In this document: positions 1 to 8,135 of the stretch, in pieces
Layout: the number at the start of each line of letters is the position of its first letter
How positions within the stretch are numbered: the stretch's first letter is position 1
Source of the DNA: CALNXN01 sp942490645
GTDB lineage: Bacteria; Pseudomonadota; Alphaproteobacteria; Rhodobacterales; Rhodobacteraceae
DNA length: 64,000 nucleotides
Direction: 5' to 3'
Assembly (NCBI GenBank): GCA_942490645.1
Contig: CALNXN010000010.1
Coordinates: forward strand, 186,001 to 250,000
Position numbers and translations under genes: made by a program
Notes under the pieces: model-generated
Told to the model about the DNA's origin: nothing
Databases searched by the model: none
What the model saw: the letters and a program-made list of their open reading frames with translations, nothing else

Positions 1-231
1 CTTATGTCGATTTGGGACGACAGGACAACCCTGCGCTGCATTTCACTTGCTCGAGGATGGGTCCGCAACGTTAACCAAATATAAACAATTCCGGACAATT
101 TGTGCTAATCGCTGATATTAAGAATTCAGTAACGAGTAATGGTTTGTTCGCAGGTTTTGCGGGTTTGACCATGGGTCAGTTTAGGGCGGACGGTTTCACA
201 AGGCCGTTCGTCAATTCAAGAGGGTGAGGCA

Positions 232-942
232 ATGGACAACAGCGAACAAAACACGCACAATGTGGTGACTATGACGCAGCACAAATCTCATACCGGCTTT
301 ACGCCCCTGGCCCAGATCGAGGCATATTGGGAAGATCTGCGCGGGACACGTTTGATGCCGAACCGTGCCGAGATTGATCCGCGCGGGATCGAAAACGCGC
401 TGGAATTTGCATTTATCGTGGAGCGTATCGCACCGGGCATTGCACGGCTGCGGATTGCAGGCAGCCATCTGAGCGATCTGATGGGCATGGAAGTCCGTGG
501 CATGCCGCTGACGTCGTTCATCAATGCCGCATCGCGCCGTCAGTTGAGCGATACGTTGGAAGAAGTGTTCGAGACGCCTGCGTCCTGCACCCTGTCGCTG
601 ACCTCGGACAGCGCGCCGGGCATGCCTGCGCTGGACGCGCGCATGTTGCTGATGCCGCTGAAAAGCGATCTGGGCGACGTGAGCCGCATTCTGGGCGGTC
701 TGGTGGCCGTCGGCGAATTGGGCCGCAGCCCGCGCCGGTTTGATGTGCAGCACAGCCAAGTGCGTCCGATCGTGGCCGGTGCTGGTGCCATCACCGATAT
801 CGTCAAACCCGCTCCCGCGCCGGTTCAGAAACCCGCGCGCCCGCTGGTGCCCGGATTTGCTGAGAGCAAAGCCCCTTTTGAAGGCAAACCGCCGCGCGAT
901 ACCGGCGTGCCGTACCTGCGTCTGGTCAAATCCGACGACTGA
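232..942 (+). CDS. PAS-domain protein (PAS_5-like)
   Basis: A 236-residue soluble protein with no signal peptide or membrane segment. Residues about 25-160 read as the single PAS-like domain common in Roseobacters: an 'IEAYWEDLRG-RLMPNRAEIDPRGIE' opening, then 'ARLRIAGSHLSDLMGMEVRGMPL' and a ligand-pocket-like middle. The C-terminal 70 residues are Pro/Ala-rich and probably disordered. No kinase, cyclase or output domain follows, so it may act as a small sensor or partner protein; this is inference. The start is supported by a GAGGGTGAGG stretch just upstream. A hairpin terminator follows about 90 bases after the stop, so it appears monocistronic. Confidence 0.8.
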   Translation: MDNSEQNTHNVVTMTQHKSHTGFTPLAQIEAYWEDLRGTRLMPNRAEIDPRGIENALEFAFIVERIAPGIARLRIAGSHLSDLMGMEVRGMPLTSFINAASRRQLSDTLEEVFETPASCTLSLTSDSAPGMPALDARMLLMPLKSDLGDVSRILGGLVAVGELGRSPRRFDVQHSQVRPIVAGAGAITDIVKPAPAPVQKPARPLVPGFAESKAPFEGKPPRDTGVPYLRLVKSDD

Positions 943-1028
943 CACAGAGGCCCTGAACGGGCCGATTTCGAACAGCTGATAAATGCGCCGCTGATTTGGC
1001 CCAAAGCAGTATTCTGAACCAGAGCTCC

Positions 1029-1060
1029 CCCGTCTGCGCAACGCGTGCAGGCGGGTTTTT
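1029..1060 (+). terminator. Rho-independent terminator after the PAS gene
   Basis: Nine-base stem (CCCGTCTGC with GCAGGCGGG, one G-T wobble) around a 9-base loop, followed directly by five T residues. It lies about 90 bases downstream of the PAS gene and before the SnoaL-like gene. Confidence 0.8.
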
Positions 1061-1202
1061 ACTGTGTGGGGTCACAGCGCTTCTTGCGGGCGTTTCAAAT
1101 CGGTGTTGCTAAAGGCTGCATTCTGTTCTTGAGCTACAAAGCGCTGGACGAATGCACCTGTTATGTCCCTGTCGTGGCAGCCATATTTGAAAAGGTGATC
1201 CG

Positions 1203-1589
1203 ATGATTGATGCTCAAAACGTGGCCAAGATTGCAGCAGATCAGACCGCCGCGTGGAACTCCAAGTCAGCTGAGGCCGTGGCCTCTTTTTATGCAGAGAA
1301 TGGCGAAGCCATAATTAACAACGGCGAGCCGTGGAGTGGTCGGTCGCGCGTTCAGGATATGGCCGCAGGCTTTTATGCCGACGTCCCGGATTTAACGCTG
1401 ACCTGTGATGACGTGCGTTGCGCAGGGACGCGTGGATGGTTTGATGCCGAAGACCACGCGCGGCAAGCTGAGGGCAAATTGCCGCTTTGTTTGCAGATGT
1501 GTTTTTGTACATCTGACCGACAGCCACCCCTTGCGCCACTGCATTTGATTGACGCTCATTCAAGGGCTGTTGCATTTGACCGGCCCTAA
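1203..1589 (+). pseudogene. SnoaL/NTF2-like protein with internal deletion
   Basis: The first 75 residues read as a SnoaL-like NTF2-fold domain ('AADQTAAWNSKSAEAVASFYAENG', 'NNGEPWSGRSRVQDMAAGFYADVPDLTLTCDDV'). The text then jumps straight from 'VRCAGTRG' to 'WFDAEDHARQAEG', which resembles the C-terminal edge of the family ('FDAADYxRQ'). The central strands, roughly 35-45 residues carrying much of the pocket, are missing. After that point the frame continues into unrelated residues. I read this as an internal deletion that leaves a non-functional remnant. The start has an AAGGTGAT ribosome site. An intact but divergent small protein is a less likely alternative. Confidence 0.6.
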
Positions 1590-1641
1590 CAGCACTGATC
1601 AAGACAAACCCTTGGCGCATCTGATAGATACTCGCTGACCC

Positions 1642-2481
1642 TCACGCGTTCAAAGCGATCAGCGCGATGCCACAGACCATGATCAACGCAGCACCCAGGC
1701 GGCGCTTCCAATTGCCTTCCTTTAGCAGAACATACCCGATGACTGTGGCGAAGATGACAGAGGTTTCGCGCAGCGCCGATACCGCGCCCAGCGGGGCGAA
1801 ATTCTTGGCATAAAGGACAAGGCCATAGGCCATCATGGAGACCATGCCGCCCGCAATTCCGACGATCCAGACACGTGGGGGCAAGGCGCGTAGGCTGTCG
1901 CGTCTGCGAAATCCGGCAAAACCGGCGATGAACAGATGCAAGAATGCGCCCCACGCCCAATAGCTGAGCGTATTGCCGGAAATGCGCACACCGACCCCGT
2001 CAACAAGCGAATAAACAGAAATGCAGAACCCTGTACCCAGGGACAAAAACAGCGCCGACGCGCCCACACCCGATCTGAGCACCTTCCAGTTGCTCAGCAC
2101 GATGCCCGCAACGATCAGAGCGATCCCGGCCCAGACCGGAGGCGGCAAGGTCTCGCCCAAAAGCACCCACGCCCAGAGCGACACCAGAGCGGGCACGCTG
2201 CCTCTGGCAATGGGGTAGACGACGCTCAGATCCCCGTGGTGATAGGCGCGTCCCAGCAAGTAGAAGTAACCAAAATGCACAACCGTGGACAGCCCGATAT
2301 AAATGAAGCTTTCCGCGCTTGGCAGCGGCAAAAGGGCAACCATCACCGCACCGGGCAAAACATGTCCAAAGGCGACCAACCCAAGCGTGGTTGTCCGGTC
2401 TGCGGCGGTCTTGATGATGGTATTCCAAACGGCGTGCAACAAGGCCGCCGACAGGATGATCGCCACGATAAAGGGGGACAT
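1642..2481 (-). CDS. EamA/DMT-family transporter
   Basis: A 279-residue integral membrane protein with about ten hydrophobic helices in two tandem EamA halves. The first half includes 'SAALLHAVWNTIIKTAADRT', typical of these metabolite exporters; the second ends 'SVIFATVIGYVLLKEGNWKRRLGAALIMVCGIALIA'. Length matches the family (270-300 residues). Substrates of such transporters cannot be predicted from sequence. It is transcribed toward the SnoaL remnant and divergently from the phosphatase gene at 2.66 kb, with which it shares a 178-base intergenic region. Confidence 0.85.
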   Translation of the reverse strand: MSPFIVAIILSAALLHAVWNTIIKTAADRTTTLGLVAFGHVLPGAVMVALLPLPSAESFIYIGLSTVVHFGYFYLLGRAYHHGDLSVVYPIARGSVPALVSLWAWVLLGETLPPPVWAGIALIVAGIVLSNWKVLRSGVGASALFLSLGTGFCISVYSLVDGVGVRISGNTLSYWAWGAFLHLFIAGFAGFRRRDSLRALPPRVWIVGIAGGMVSMMAYGLVLYAKNFAPLGAVSALRETSVIFATVIGYVLLKEGNWKRRLGAALIMVCGIALIALNA

Positions 2482-2659
2482 ATGGGTCCTTGGGTATGGC
2501 CCAGAGCGCTGAACCTGTTTTCAAGCACTATAGGGGAGCCGCAGCCGCAGGAGAACACCCCTTGATGGGTGCTGTTTGGTTGAGCCACCGTAATTGCCAT
2601 TCACAATCGGACCGGTTTAAGCGCTATTGAGGCCAAGCGTTACCAAAAGGATCCGTCCC

Positions 2660-4204
2660 ATGCGCCGCAACAAGAATGTCCTGTTCATCACGGTTGATCA
2701 GATGCGCGCCGATTGCGTCTTTGGCGATCTGGCCGACCACATGGATTTGCCCAATCTGCGGGCGCTGATGGCGGATGCCGTGACCTTCACCCGGCATTTT
2801 TCGGTGACCAGCCCATGCGGCCCGTCGCGCGCGAGCTTGTTGACCGGGCAATACGCGATGAACCACCGTTCGGTGCGCAACGGCACGCCGCTGCGCCACG
2901 ATGTACCCAATGTCGCCACCGAAATGCGCAAGAGCGGCTATGTGCCGATGCTGTTTGGCTATACCGACACATCTCAGGACCCGCGCGCCTATCCCGTTGG
3001 TGATCCCGCATTGCGCACCTACGAATACCCGATGATCGGGTTTCACGAGGCCCTCGAGATGCGGTTCGAGATGTCCTATCCGTGGCGTTCGCATCTGATG
3101 GCGCAGGGTTACGCGTTCGACAATTATGCGCAGGTTTATGCGCCTGTTTCACCCACCGGTGACGCCCCCAAGATCAACGATCCCGCGATGTATGATGCCA
3201 AGGACAGCGATACCGCCTTTCTGACCGACCGCTTTCTGGCGATGATGCCATCCTATGCAGGCACGGATTGGTTTGCGCATCTGACCTACATTCGCCCGCA
3301 TCCGCCGCTGGTGGCCCCCGCACCCTATAACGCGATGTACGATCCGGCCAAAGTCCCACTGCCTGAACGACTGGAGGACCCAGAGGCCGAAGCCGCGGTG
3401 CATCCATTCTTTGGCCCGACCCTCGCGCATAAAACCGCGATCAACAATGTCGTGGGCGTTCCGGGGCTGGAGGCAACCGACGCCACGGTCCAGACACTGC
3501 GCGCCGTGTATATGGGACTGGTCAGCGAGGTTGATCTGCACATCGGGCGCGTGATCCAGTTTCTCAAGGACAGCGGTCAATACGACGACACGCTGATCAT
3601 CCTGACGTCAGATCATGGCGAGATGCTGGGAGATCACCACGCATGGAGCAAATTCACCGTCCATGATGCCGCCTATCACACCCCTTTGATTGTCCGGCAG
3701 CCCGGCAATGAGGCGCGCGCGGGTGCAGTTGTGACGCAACCGGTCGAGACGATTGATGTTGCGCCAACGATTTTGGATTGGATCGGGCAGGACATACCCA
3801 ACGCGATGGATGGCCGATCGCTGTTGCCGCTTTTGGCGGGGGATGTCCCGGCGGATTGGCGAAGCTTCACCTTCTCGGAGTTGGATTTTTCGGAACCGAC
3901 CAAGCCGACGATCTGGGAAACCGCACTGGGCACAGGCCCGACCGATTCCGCGCTGTCGATCCTCCGAGAGGCGCGGTTCACATTGGTGGAGTTTGCCGCG
4001 GACCTGCCGCCGATCCTTTATGACCATGAGGCAGAGGGGGAGCGGGTCAACGTCGCGGCCGACCCCGCCTATCAGGGCGATCTGGCGCGGCTTTGCCGGA
4101 TGATGCTGCGCCACCGGATGCGCAATATGGATCATACTTTGTCCCTGGTCACGATCACCACAGACGGTCCGCGAAGGAAATCGCAAGCGGCGCGCGCCTG
4201 CTAA
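2660..4204 (+). CDS. Phosphonate monoester hydrolase/phosphodiesterase-type enzyme (alkaline phosphatase superfamily)
   Basis: A cytoplasmic 514-residue hydrolase of the alkaline phosphatase/sulfatase superfamily. Metal ligands are visible at the N-terminus ('ITVDQMRAD', Asp13). The 'PCGPSRASLLTG' block contains the CxPxR motif (Cys53, Arg57) that is oxidised to formylglycine in this family. The late metal site 'TSDHGEMLGDHH' is present. 'YAMNHRSVRNGTPL' and 'YIRPHPPLVAPAPYNAMY' resemble characterised phosphonate monoester hydrolases more than sulfatases, and the length agrees. The start at 2660 is preferred over an upstream TTG because AAAAGG lies nine bases ahead. Its TAA overlaps the restored stop of the convergent M81 gene. 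It probably cleaves a phosphonate mono- or phosphate diester; the true substrate is unknown. Confidence 0.82.
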   Translation: MRRNKNVLFITVDQMRADCVFGDLADHMDLPNLRALMADAVTFTRHFSVTSPCGPSRASLLTGQYAMNHRSVRNGTPLRHDVPNVATEMRKSGYVPMLFGYTDTSQDPRAYPVGDPALRTYEYPMIGFHEALEMRFEMSYPWRSHLMAQGYAFDNYAQVYAPVSPTGDAPKINDPAMYDAKDSDTAFLTDRFLAMMPSYAGTDWFAHLTYIRPHPPLVAPAPYNAMYDPAKVPLPERLEDPEAEAAVHPFFGPTLAHKTAINNVVGVPGLEATDATVQTLRAVYMGLVSEVDLHIGRVIQFLKDSGQYDDTLIILTSDHGEMLGDHHAWSKFTVHDAAYHTPLIVRQPGNEARAGAVVTQPVETIDVAPTILDWIGQDIPNAMDGRSLLPLLAGDVPADWRSFTFSELDFSEPTKPTIWETALGTGPTDSALSILREARFTLVEFAADLPPILYDHEAEGERVNVAADPAYQGDLARLCRMMLRHRMRNMDHTLSLVTITTDGPRRKSQAARAC

Positions 4205-5674
4205 TCGTCGAGTGGGAAACATCGGGCGCGGCACGTTTTTGTAATCCAGCGCGCCATAGTTCAACGTACACAGCGCCCCGCTGTCGCACACGATAATGCG
4301 CCCGGCGATGGGGGCGAAGGCCGCGCGAAAGTGCTGCATCGATTTCAGCGCCACGATGGATTTGCGGGCAGGATCAATACCAAACGTCTCGAATTGCTTG
4401 AGGTCCAGAATCTGGTGGGGCGTCGTGACGATCAGGATTTCGATGCCCGCCACTTGCAACACCGCCGTGGGGCCAAAGCTGCGCTCCAACCCGCCCAAAA
4501 TGGGACCGCTGCCGACAACGCGCCCATCACCTGTCAATTTGACTGTTCCGGTCACGTGCAACGGGCCGCCACCAAAGTCCGGCGCGGTTTTTCCGCCGAT
4601 CGACAGTGTGACCGTGCTGCCAAGCGGTTGTTCGTTCAGATAGGCCGCTGCTGCGGGGTCGATCAGCGGGCCAAAACAGGCATCCCCCACGCTGGCCGCA
4701 AGCAAGGCTGATAACAGGCCCGTTGCATCACCGTAAGCGCCCGATCCGGGATTGTCTGCGTAATCGGCCACCACAAGCGGCCCGGCGGTGCTGTTCCAGT
4801 CGCGGGCCACCTCTGCCGCCTCGGCGCTGGTCATATAGGTGTTGAGCACCTCATGCCGCCGCGCCCAGATGTCATCTGCAAGGGCGTCACCTATCCGCCG
4901 GTGTTGGGCCGTATCCGCGTCGCATGTCACCAGAACAGTTGGCCCCACCTCGGCGATGTCAGCGCAAGGAAACGCGCCGTTGATGCTGATGGCATAGACG
5001 CCTTTGCGGGTCTCATAGGCGCGGGCCAGTGCGTGGCGTTCGATCATCGGGCCCAGATCAGTGCGCCCGCCGTTGGCCTCTTCCAGCATGGGCCGATGAA
5101 ACCGCAGGGTGCGGGGTTGGATGTCGCCAGACATCGTGCGCTGCAACAGCTCTGCTGTGCGCCTGCCCGTGGCGCGGATATCGACATGCGGATAGGTTGC
5201 GAAAGACACGAGTATCTGCGCCAGATCGCACATTTGCGTCGTGACATTCGCATGTGGGTCCAGCGTGACGGCAATAGGCACATTCGGGCCTGTGATTGCG
5301 CGCAGACGTTGCAAAATCTCGCCCTCGCCGTCCTCGCAGAAATCGGTGACCATGGCCCCGTGCAGCATCAGAAATATGCCGTCCCAATCACCATCAGCGG
5401 CCACCATGAGCGGCGCAACCAGAGCATCAAATGCGTCGCGCGTCACCCGGCCGCCCGGCCCGGCGGCGGCACTGATCACATGGTGCACCGACCAGCCGTA
5501 GTCGCGCGCGACATCCAGCAAGCCAGCAAGTTCGGTGTTTTGGTCCCCCCGCGCGGCAATGGCCGCATCACCCAACAAAAGAAAGCGGTCCTCAAAGGCG
5601 CGCAGCGTCGTGGGATACACATTGAACGTATTGGTTTCATGGGAAATCTCGGCGCTCAGGACTTTGAAACTCAA
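4201..5674 (-). pseudogene. M81-family metallopeptidase (MlrC-like), C-terminal frameshift
   Basis: An MlrC-like M81 protein. The N-terminal DUF1485 half has 'AEISHETNTFN', 'FLMLHGAMVTDFCEDGEGEIL', 'DPHANVTTQM' and 'TYPHVDIRATGRR', which contain the putative zinc ligands. The C-terminal half has 'VVADYADNPGSGAYGDAT' and ends 'NYGALDYKNVPRPMFP'. Directly after this the frame runs on into antisense of the phosphatase gene. Dropping one C from the CCC run (GGG at 4214-4216 on the + strand) restores '-FPLDD' and a TAG at 4201-4203, giving about 490 residues, the usual length. The interval is 3n+1 bases, consistent with one extra base. M81 proteins often sit beside peptide transporters, as here. 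Sequencing error or a recent frameshift are both possible. Confidence 0.75.
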
Positions 5675-5686
5675 GATATGTATCCT

Positions 5687-6571
5687 TTAGGATTTGGGCT
5701 TTGGGGGCGCTGTTTGATCCACATGGCCGGTGAATTTGCCATAGAGCTGGGCGATCTTGTTCATGCGGGCCTCGACCTGCGGACCCAGTTCCAGAAACAC
5801 GCCATTCACCAGCAGATTGGCGAGGCTTGCCATTTGCGCGGTCGATTCCCAAAACAGGTTGAAAGAGGTCGGCACGACGAAAATCTCGTCCGCCACACCG
5901 TGACCCCAGTCGCAATAAGGGTCGGTGATCAGGGTCACGGGGATGCCTGCCGCCTTGGCCTCGGCGGCGAGCAAGAGTGCGTTCTGGGAATAACGGCGGG
6001 CCTCGAATATCACCAGCGCGCAATCCGTATCATCGGAGGCCAAAAGGTCGGCAAAGTTTCCGCTGGCCAAATCAAGCAGCTGCACCTTGTCGCGCAAATA
6101 CTGCAGTTGATGCGCGAAGACTTCCGCGATGCCGCGCTCTGTCTGAAATCCGACAACAAAGACCGAAGGGGCCGTTGCGAGCCGCTGAACGACACGTTCC
6201 CACTCCACCGTGTGCGCCGCCTCATAAACGGCAACGAGGGCGGCCATTTCCAGCTCCAGACCCCGCGTCAGCTGGTCCTCACCGGCCAGGTTTCGATCCT
6301 GAAGGTCGCGCAGCCTGTCCTTGATCAGCCACGGCTGGTCGCCCATGTCATTGCGCAGGTTCTGCTTGAGATCCTTGAACCCGTCATACCCGATCGCCCG
6401 ACAAAACCGCCCTACCGTCGGCTCGCTGACTTCGACCTTGGCGGCAAGGCTGGCGGCGGTTTCAAAGGGCAGATTGCCATATTCCGCCAGCATATAGGTG
6501 GCCAGCGCCCGGTCCGCTTTGGACGCGGATTGAACGGCTTCGTTCAGGCGTTCACGCAGTGATTTGGTCAT
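5687..6571 (-). CDS. MurR/RpiR-family transcriptional regulator
   Basis: A 294-residue regulator with an N-terminal HTH_6 domain (about 1-75; 'FETAASLAAKVEVSEPTVGRFCRAIGYDGFKDLKQ') and a C-terminal SIS sugar-phosphate-binding fold (about 125-255; 'VFVVGFQTERGIAEVFAHQL', 'DCALVIFEARRYSQNALLLAAEAKAAGIPVTLITD'). It lies 12 bases upstream of the M81 gene on the same strand, so the two are probably cotranscribed. It most likely controls the surrounding peptidase, oxidoreductase and importer genes. The effector is unknown, and SIS domains in such catabolic clusters do not always bind sugars. Confidence 0.85.
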   Translation of the reverse strand: MTKSLRERLNEAVQSASKADRALATYMLAEYGNLPFETAASLAAKVEVSEPTVGRFCRAIGYDGFKDLKQNLRNDMGDQPWLIKDRLRDLQDRNLAGEDQLTRGLELEMAALVAVYEAAHTVEWERVVQRLATAPSVFVVGFQTERGIAEVFAHQLQYLRDKVQLLDLASGNFADLLASDDTDCALVIFEARRYSQNALLLAAEAKAAGIPVTLITDPYCDWGHGVADEIFVVPTSFNLFWESTAQMASLANLLVNGVFLELGPQVEARMNKIAQLYGKFTGHVDQTAPPKPKS

Positions 6572-6609
6572 AAACTCCTCCGGATTGGCTCATGTTGATT
6601 GTCCAGTTT

Positions 6610-7719
6610 TCACAACGCTCTATCCGGTGAAACCGCTTGGGCGAATGCGTCCGAAACCGCGCCGGGACGCCCCGTGGTGATCAGCTCCGCAGTCAGAATG
6701 GCCAGCGCGGGGGCCATCATGATCCCGTATCCGCCCTGCCCCGCAAGCCAGAAAAAACGTGGCACTATGGCATCAAATCCGACAACGGGCGCTTCATCCG
6801 CCACAAAGCTGCGCAGCCCCGCCCAGCTGTGTTCGATCTTGTCGACCTTGATCATCGTCTCGCGCTCGATCCAATCGGCCAGAACGGCGATGTCCATGTC
6901 ATCGGCCCATGCGTCATGCGGCTCGACCGGGGTGGCGTCACCGGGGGATGCCATCAGCATGCCGCCTTCGGGCTTCAGGTATGCGTCCGATCCTGCGAAA
7001 TCCACCGCAGGTAGGATCGCACAGTTGGCATCGGCCGGAGGTTTTATGAGTATAGCCGTGCGCCGTTTCGGGGTCAGACCAATGGCGCGCGCGCCGGCCA
7101 TCGCGCCGATCTGGTCGGCCCATGCGCCAGCCGCGTTGATCACGGTCACGGCCTGATAGCTGTTCAGACTGGTGTGAACTGTCCAAAGATCGCCCGTGTG
7201 TTCCATCGCCGTAACCGCCTGTTTCACTGCAACCAATGCCCCGTGCGCCTTTGCGCCCTTGAGATAGGATAAATGCAAGGTGGCCACGTCAATATCGGTC
7301 ACATTGGCCTCGAACACGGCCCGATGGACGCGGTCGCGTTTTAAAAATGGGACCATGGCGCAGGCATCGTCAGGCGTCATTTCAATGACTTCTTCGCCCG
7401 GTTCAGACAGGGCCAGCAGGGCATCAAGGTCGCGCTTGCGTCGTTTTCTTGCGCCACGGTCACACTGCCGCGCGGCGTCAACAGCGGCGTTTGGGCAAAA
7501 CCCGGCGGTGGCGCGCTGAAGAAGGCAGCACTGCCGCATTGATCTGTCGGACAACTGGGCCGCCGTAGTTGCGCGTGAACAAAGCCGCCGACCGTCCCGT
7601 GGCATGATATCCGGTGGTGTCTTCGCCTCGAGCACCAGCACAGTGCCATGCGCCGCAAGCTCATAAGCTGCAGAGGCGCCTGCGATCCCTCCTCCAATAA
7701 TCAGAAAATCGTATGTCAA
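6610..7719 (-). pseudogene. DadA-like FAD-dependent oxidoreductase with clustered frameshifts
   Basis: An FAD/NAD(P)-binding amine or D-amino-acid oxidoreductase. It begins with a Rossmann motif ('DFLIIGGGIAGASAAYELA') and ends with 'HSWAGLRSFVADEAPVVGFD' and 'FWLAGQGGYGIMMAPAL', typical of the DAO fold. Between 7640 and 7420 the reading is broken. The conserved 'GYHATGRSAALFTRNYGGP' is in one alternative frame and 'FAQTPLLTPRGSVTVAQEN' in the other, before the original frame resumes at 'DLDALLALSEPG'. Three indels with a net shift of zero explain this. The protein as written has about 70 nonsense residues in the FAD-binding region. It is either a sequencing artefact or an inactivated gene. 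It precedes the RpiR gene on the same strand. Confidence 0.75.
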
Positions 7720-8135
7720 CGAAACGGCCTTTCAGAGGGCATGTGCACGAAAAAGAGGATGGCCGGGGTCAAAGGACACCTGTTTAGAAGAATTTGCAAG
7801 AAAAACGTAAATGATTGACTCTTTGAAAGTTATATTACTTACTTTGAGTGTCTGGTGGGAAGTCTCAATGTCAATGTCATCGCCTGTGCTGTTTCAGCAT
7901 GCAGCAAACGCACACCACTGGTGCGGTCTTTGGTTGGGCTTGCGCAACCGTTCGGTCGGTGTCTTCCACGTAATTCACACACCAACCCGGCATGCCATAA
8001 CGGGCGTGTCACAAAACTCATACGCTCCATCGCTATTTCGGCGGTGCGCGGCTCAAGCTGAAGTATAACAATGGGCAAAACGCCCGCGCGGTCCGCACTT
8101 TGGTCACGCATCGAACAACCAACAAGGAGACACCA
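7720..8135. promoter_or_regulatory. Divergent control region of oxidoreductase and importer operons
   Basis: 416 bases with no credible gene between the oxidoreductase (- strand) and the solute-binding protein gene (+ strand). The stretch around 7800-7850 is AT-rich and contains the imperfect dyad AAAGT-N10-ACTTT (about 7825-7844), a plausible RpiR operator. A TTGACT at 7814-7819 could be a -35 element, but no convincing -10 follows at normal spacing. A strong ribosome site (AAGGAGA, about 8124-8130) precedes the solute-binding protein start. Confidence 0.35.

Noticed and set aside
3608..4200. Continuation of the M81 frame as a 688-residue protein.
   Set aside because: The extension is antisense to the conserved phosphatase gene and has no family similarity; a one-base indel restores the normal stop.
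4853..6562. 569-residue plus-strand frame.
   Set aside because: Shadow of the M81 and RpiR genes with shadow-type composition.
7814..7850. TTGACT as a sigma-70 promoter for the importer operon.
   Set aside because: No acceptable -10 at 16-18 bases; kept only as part of the control region.
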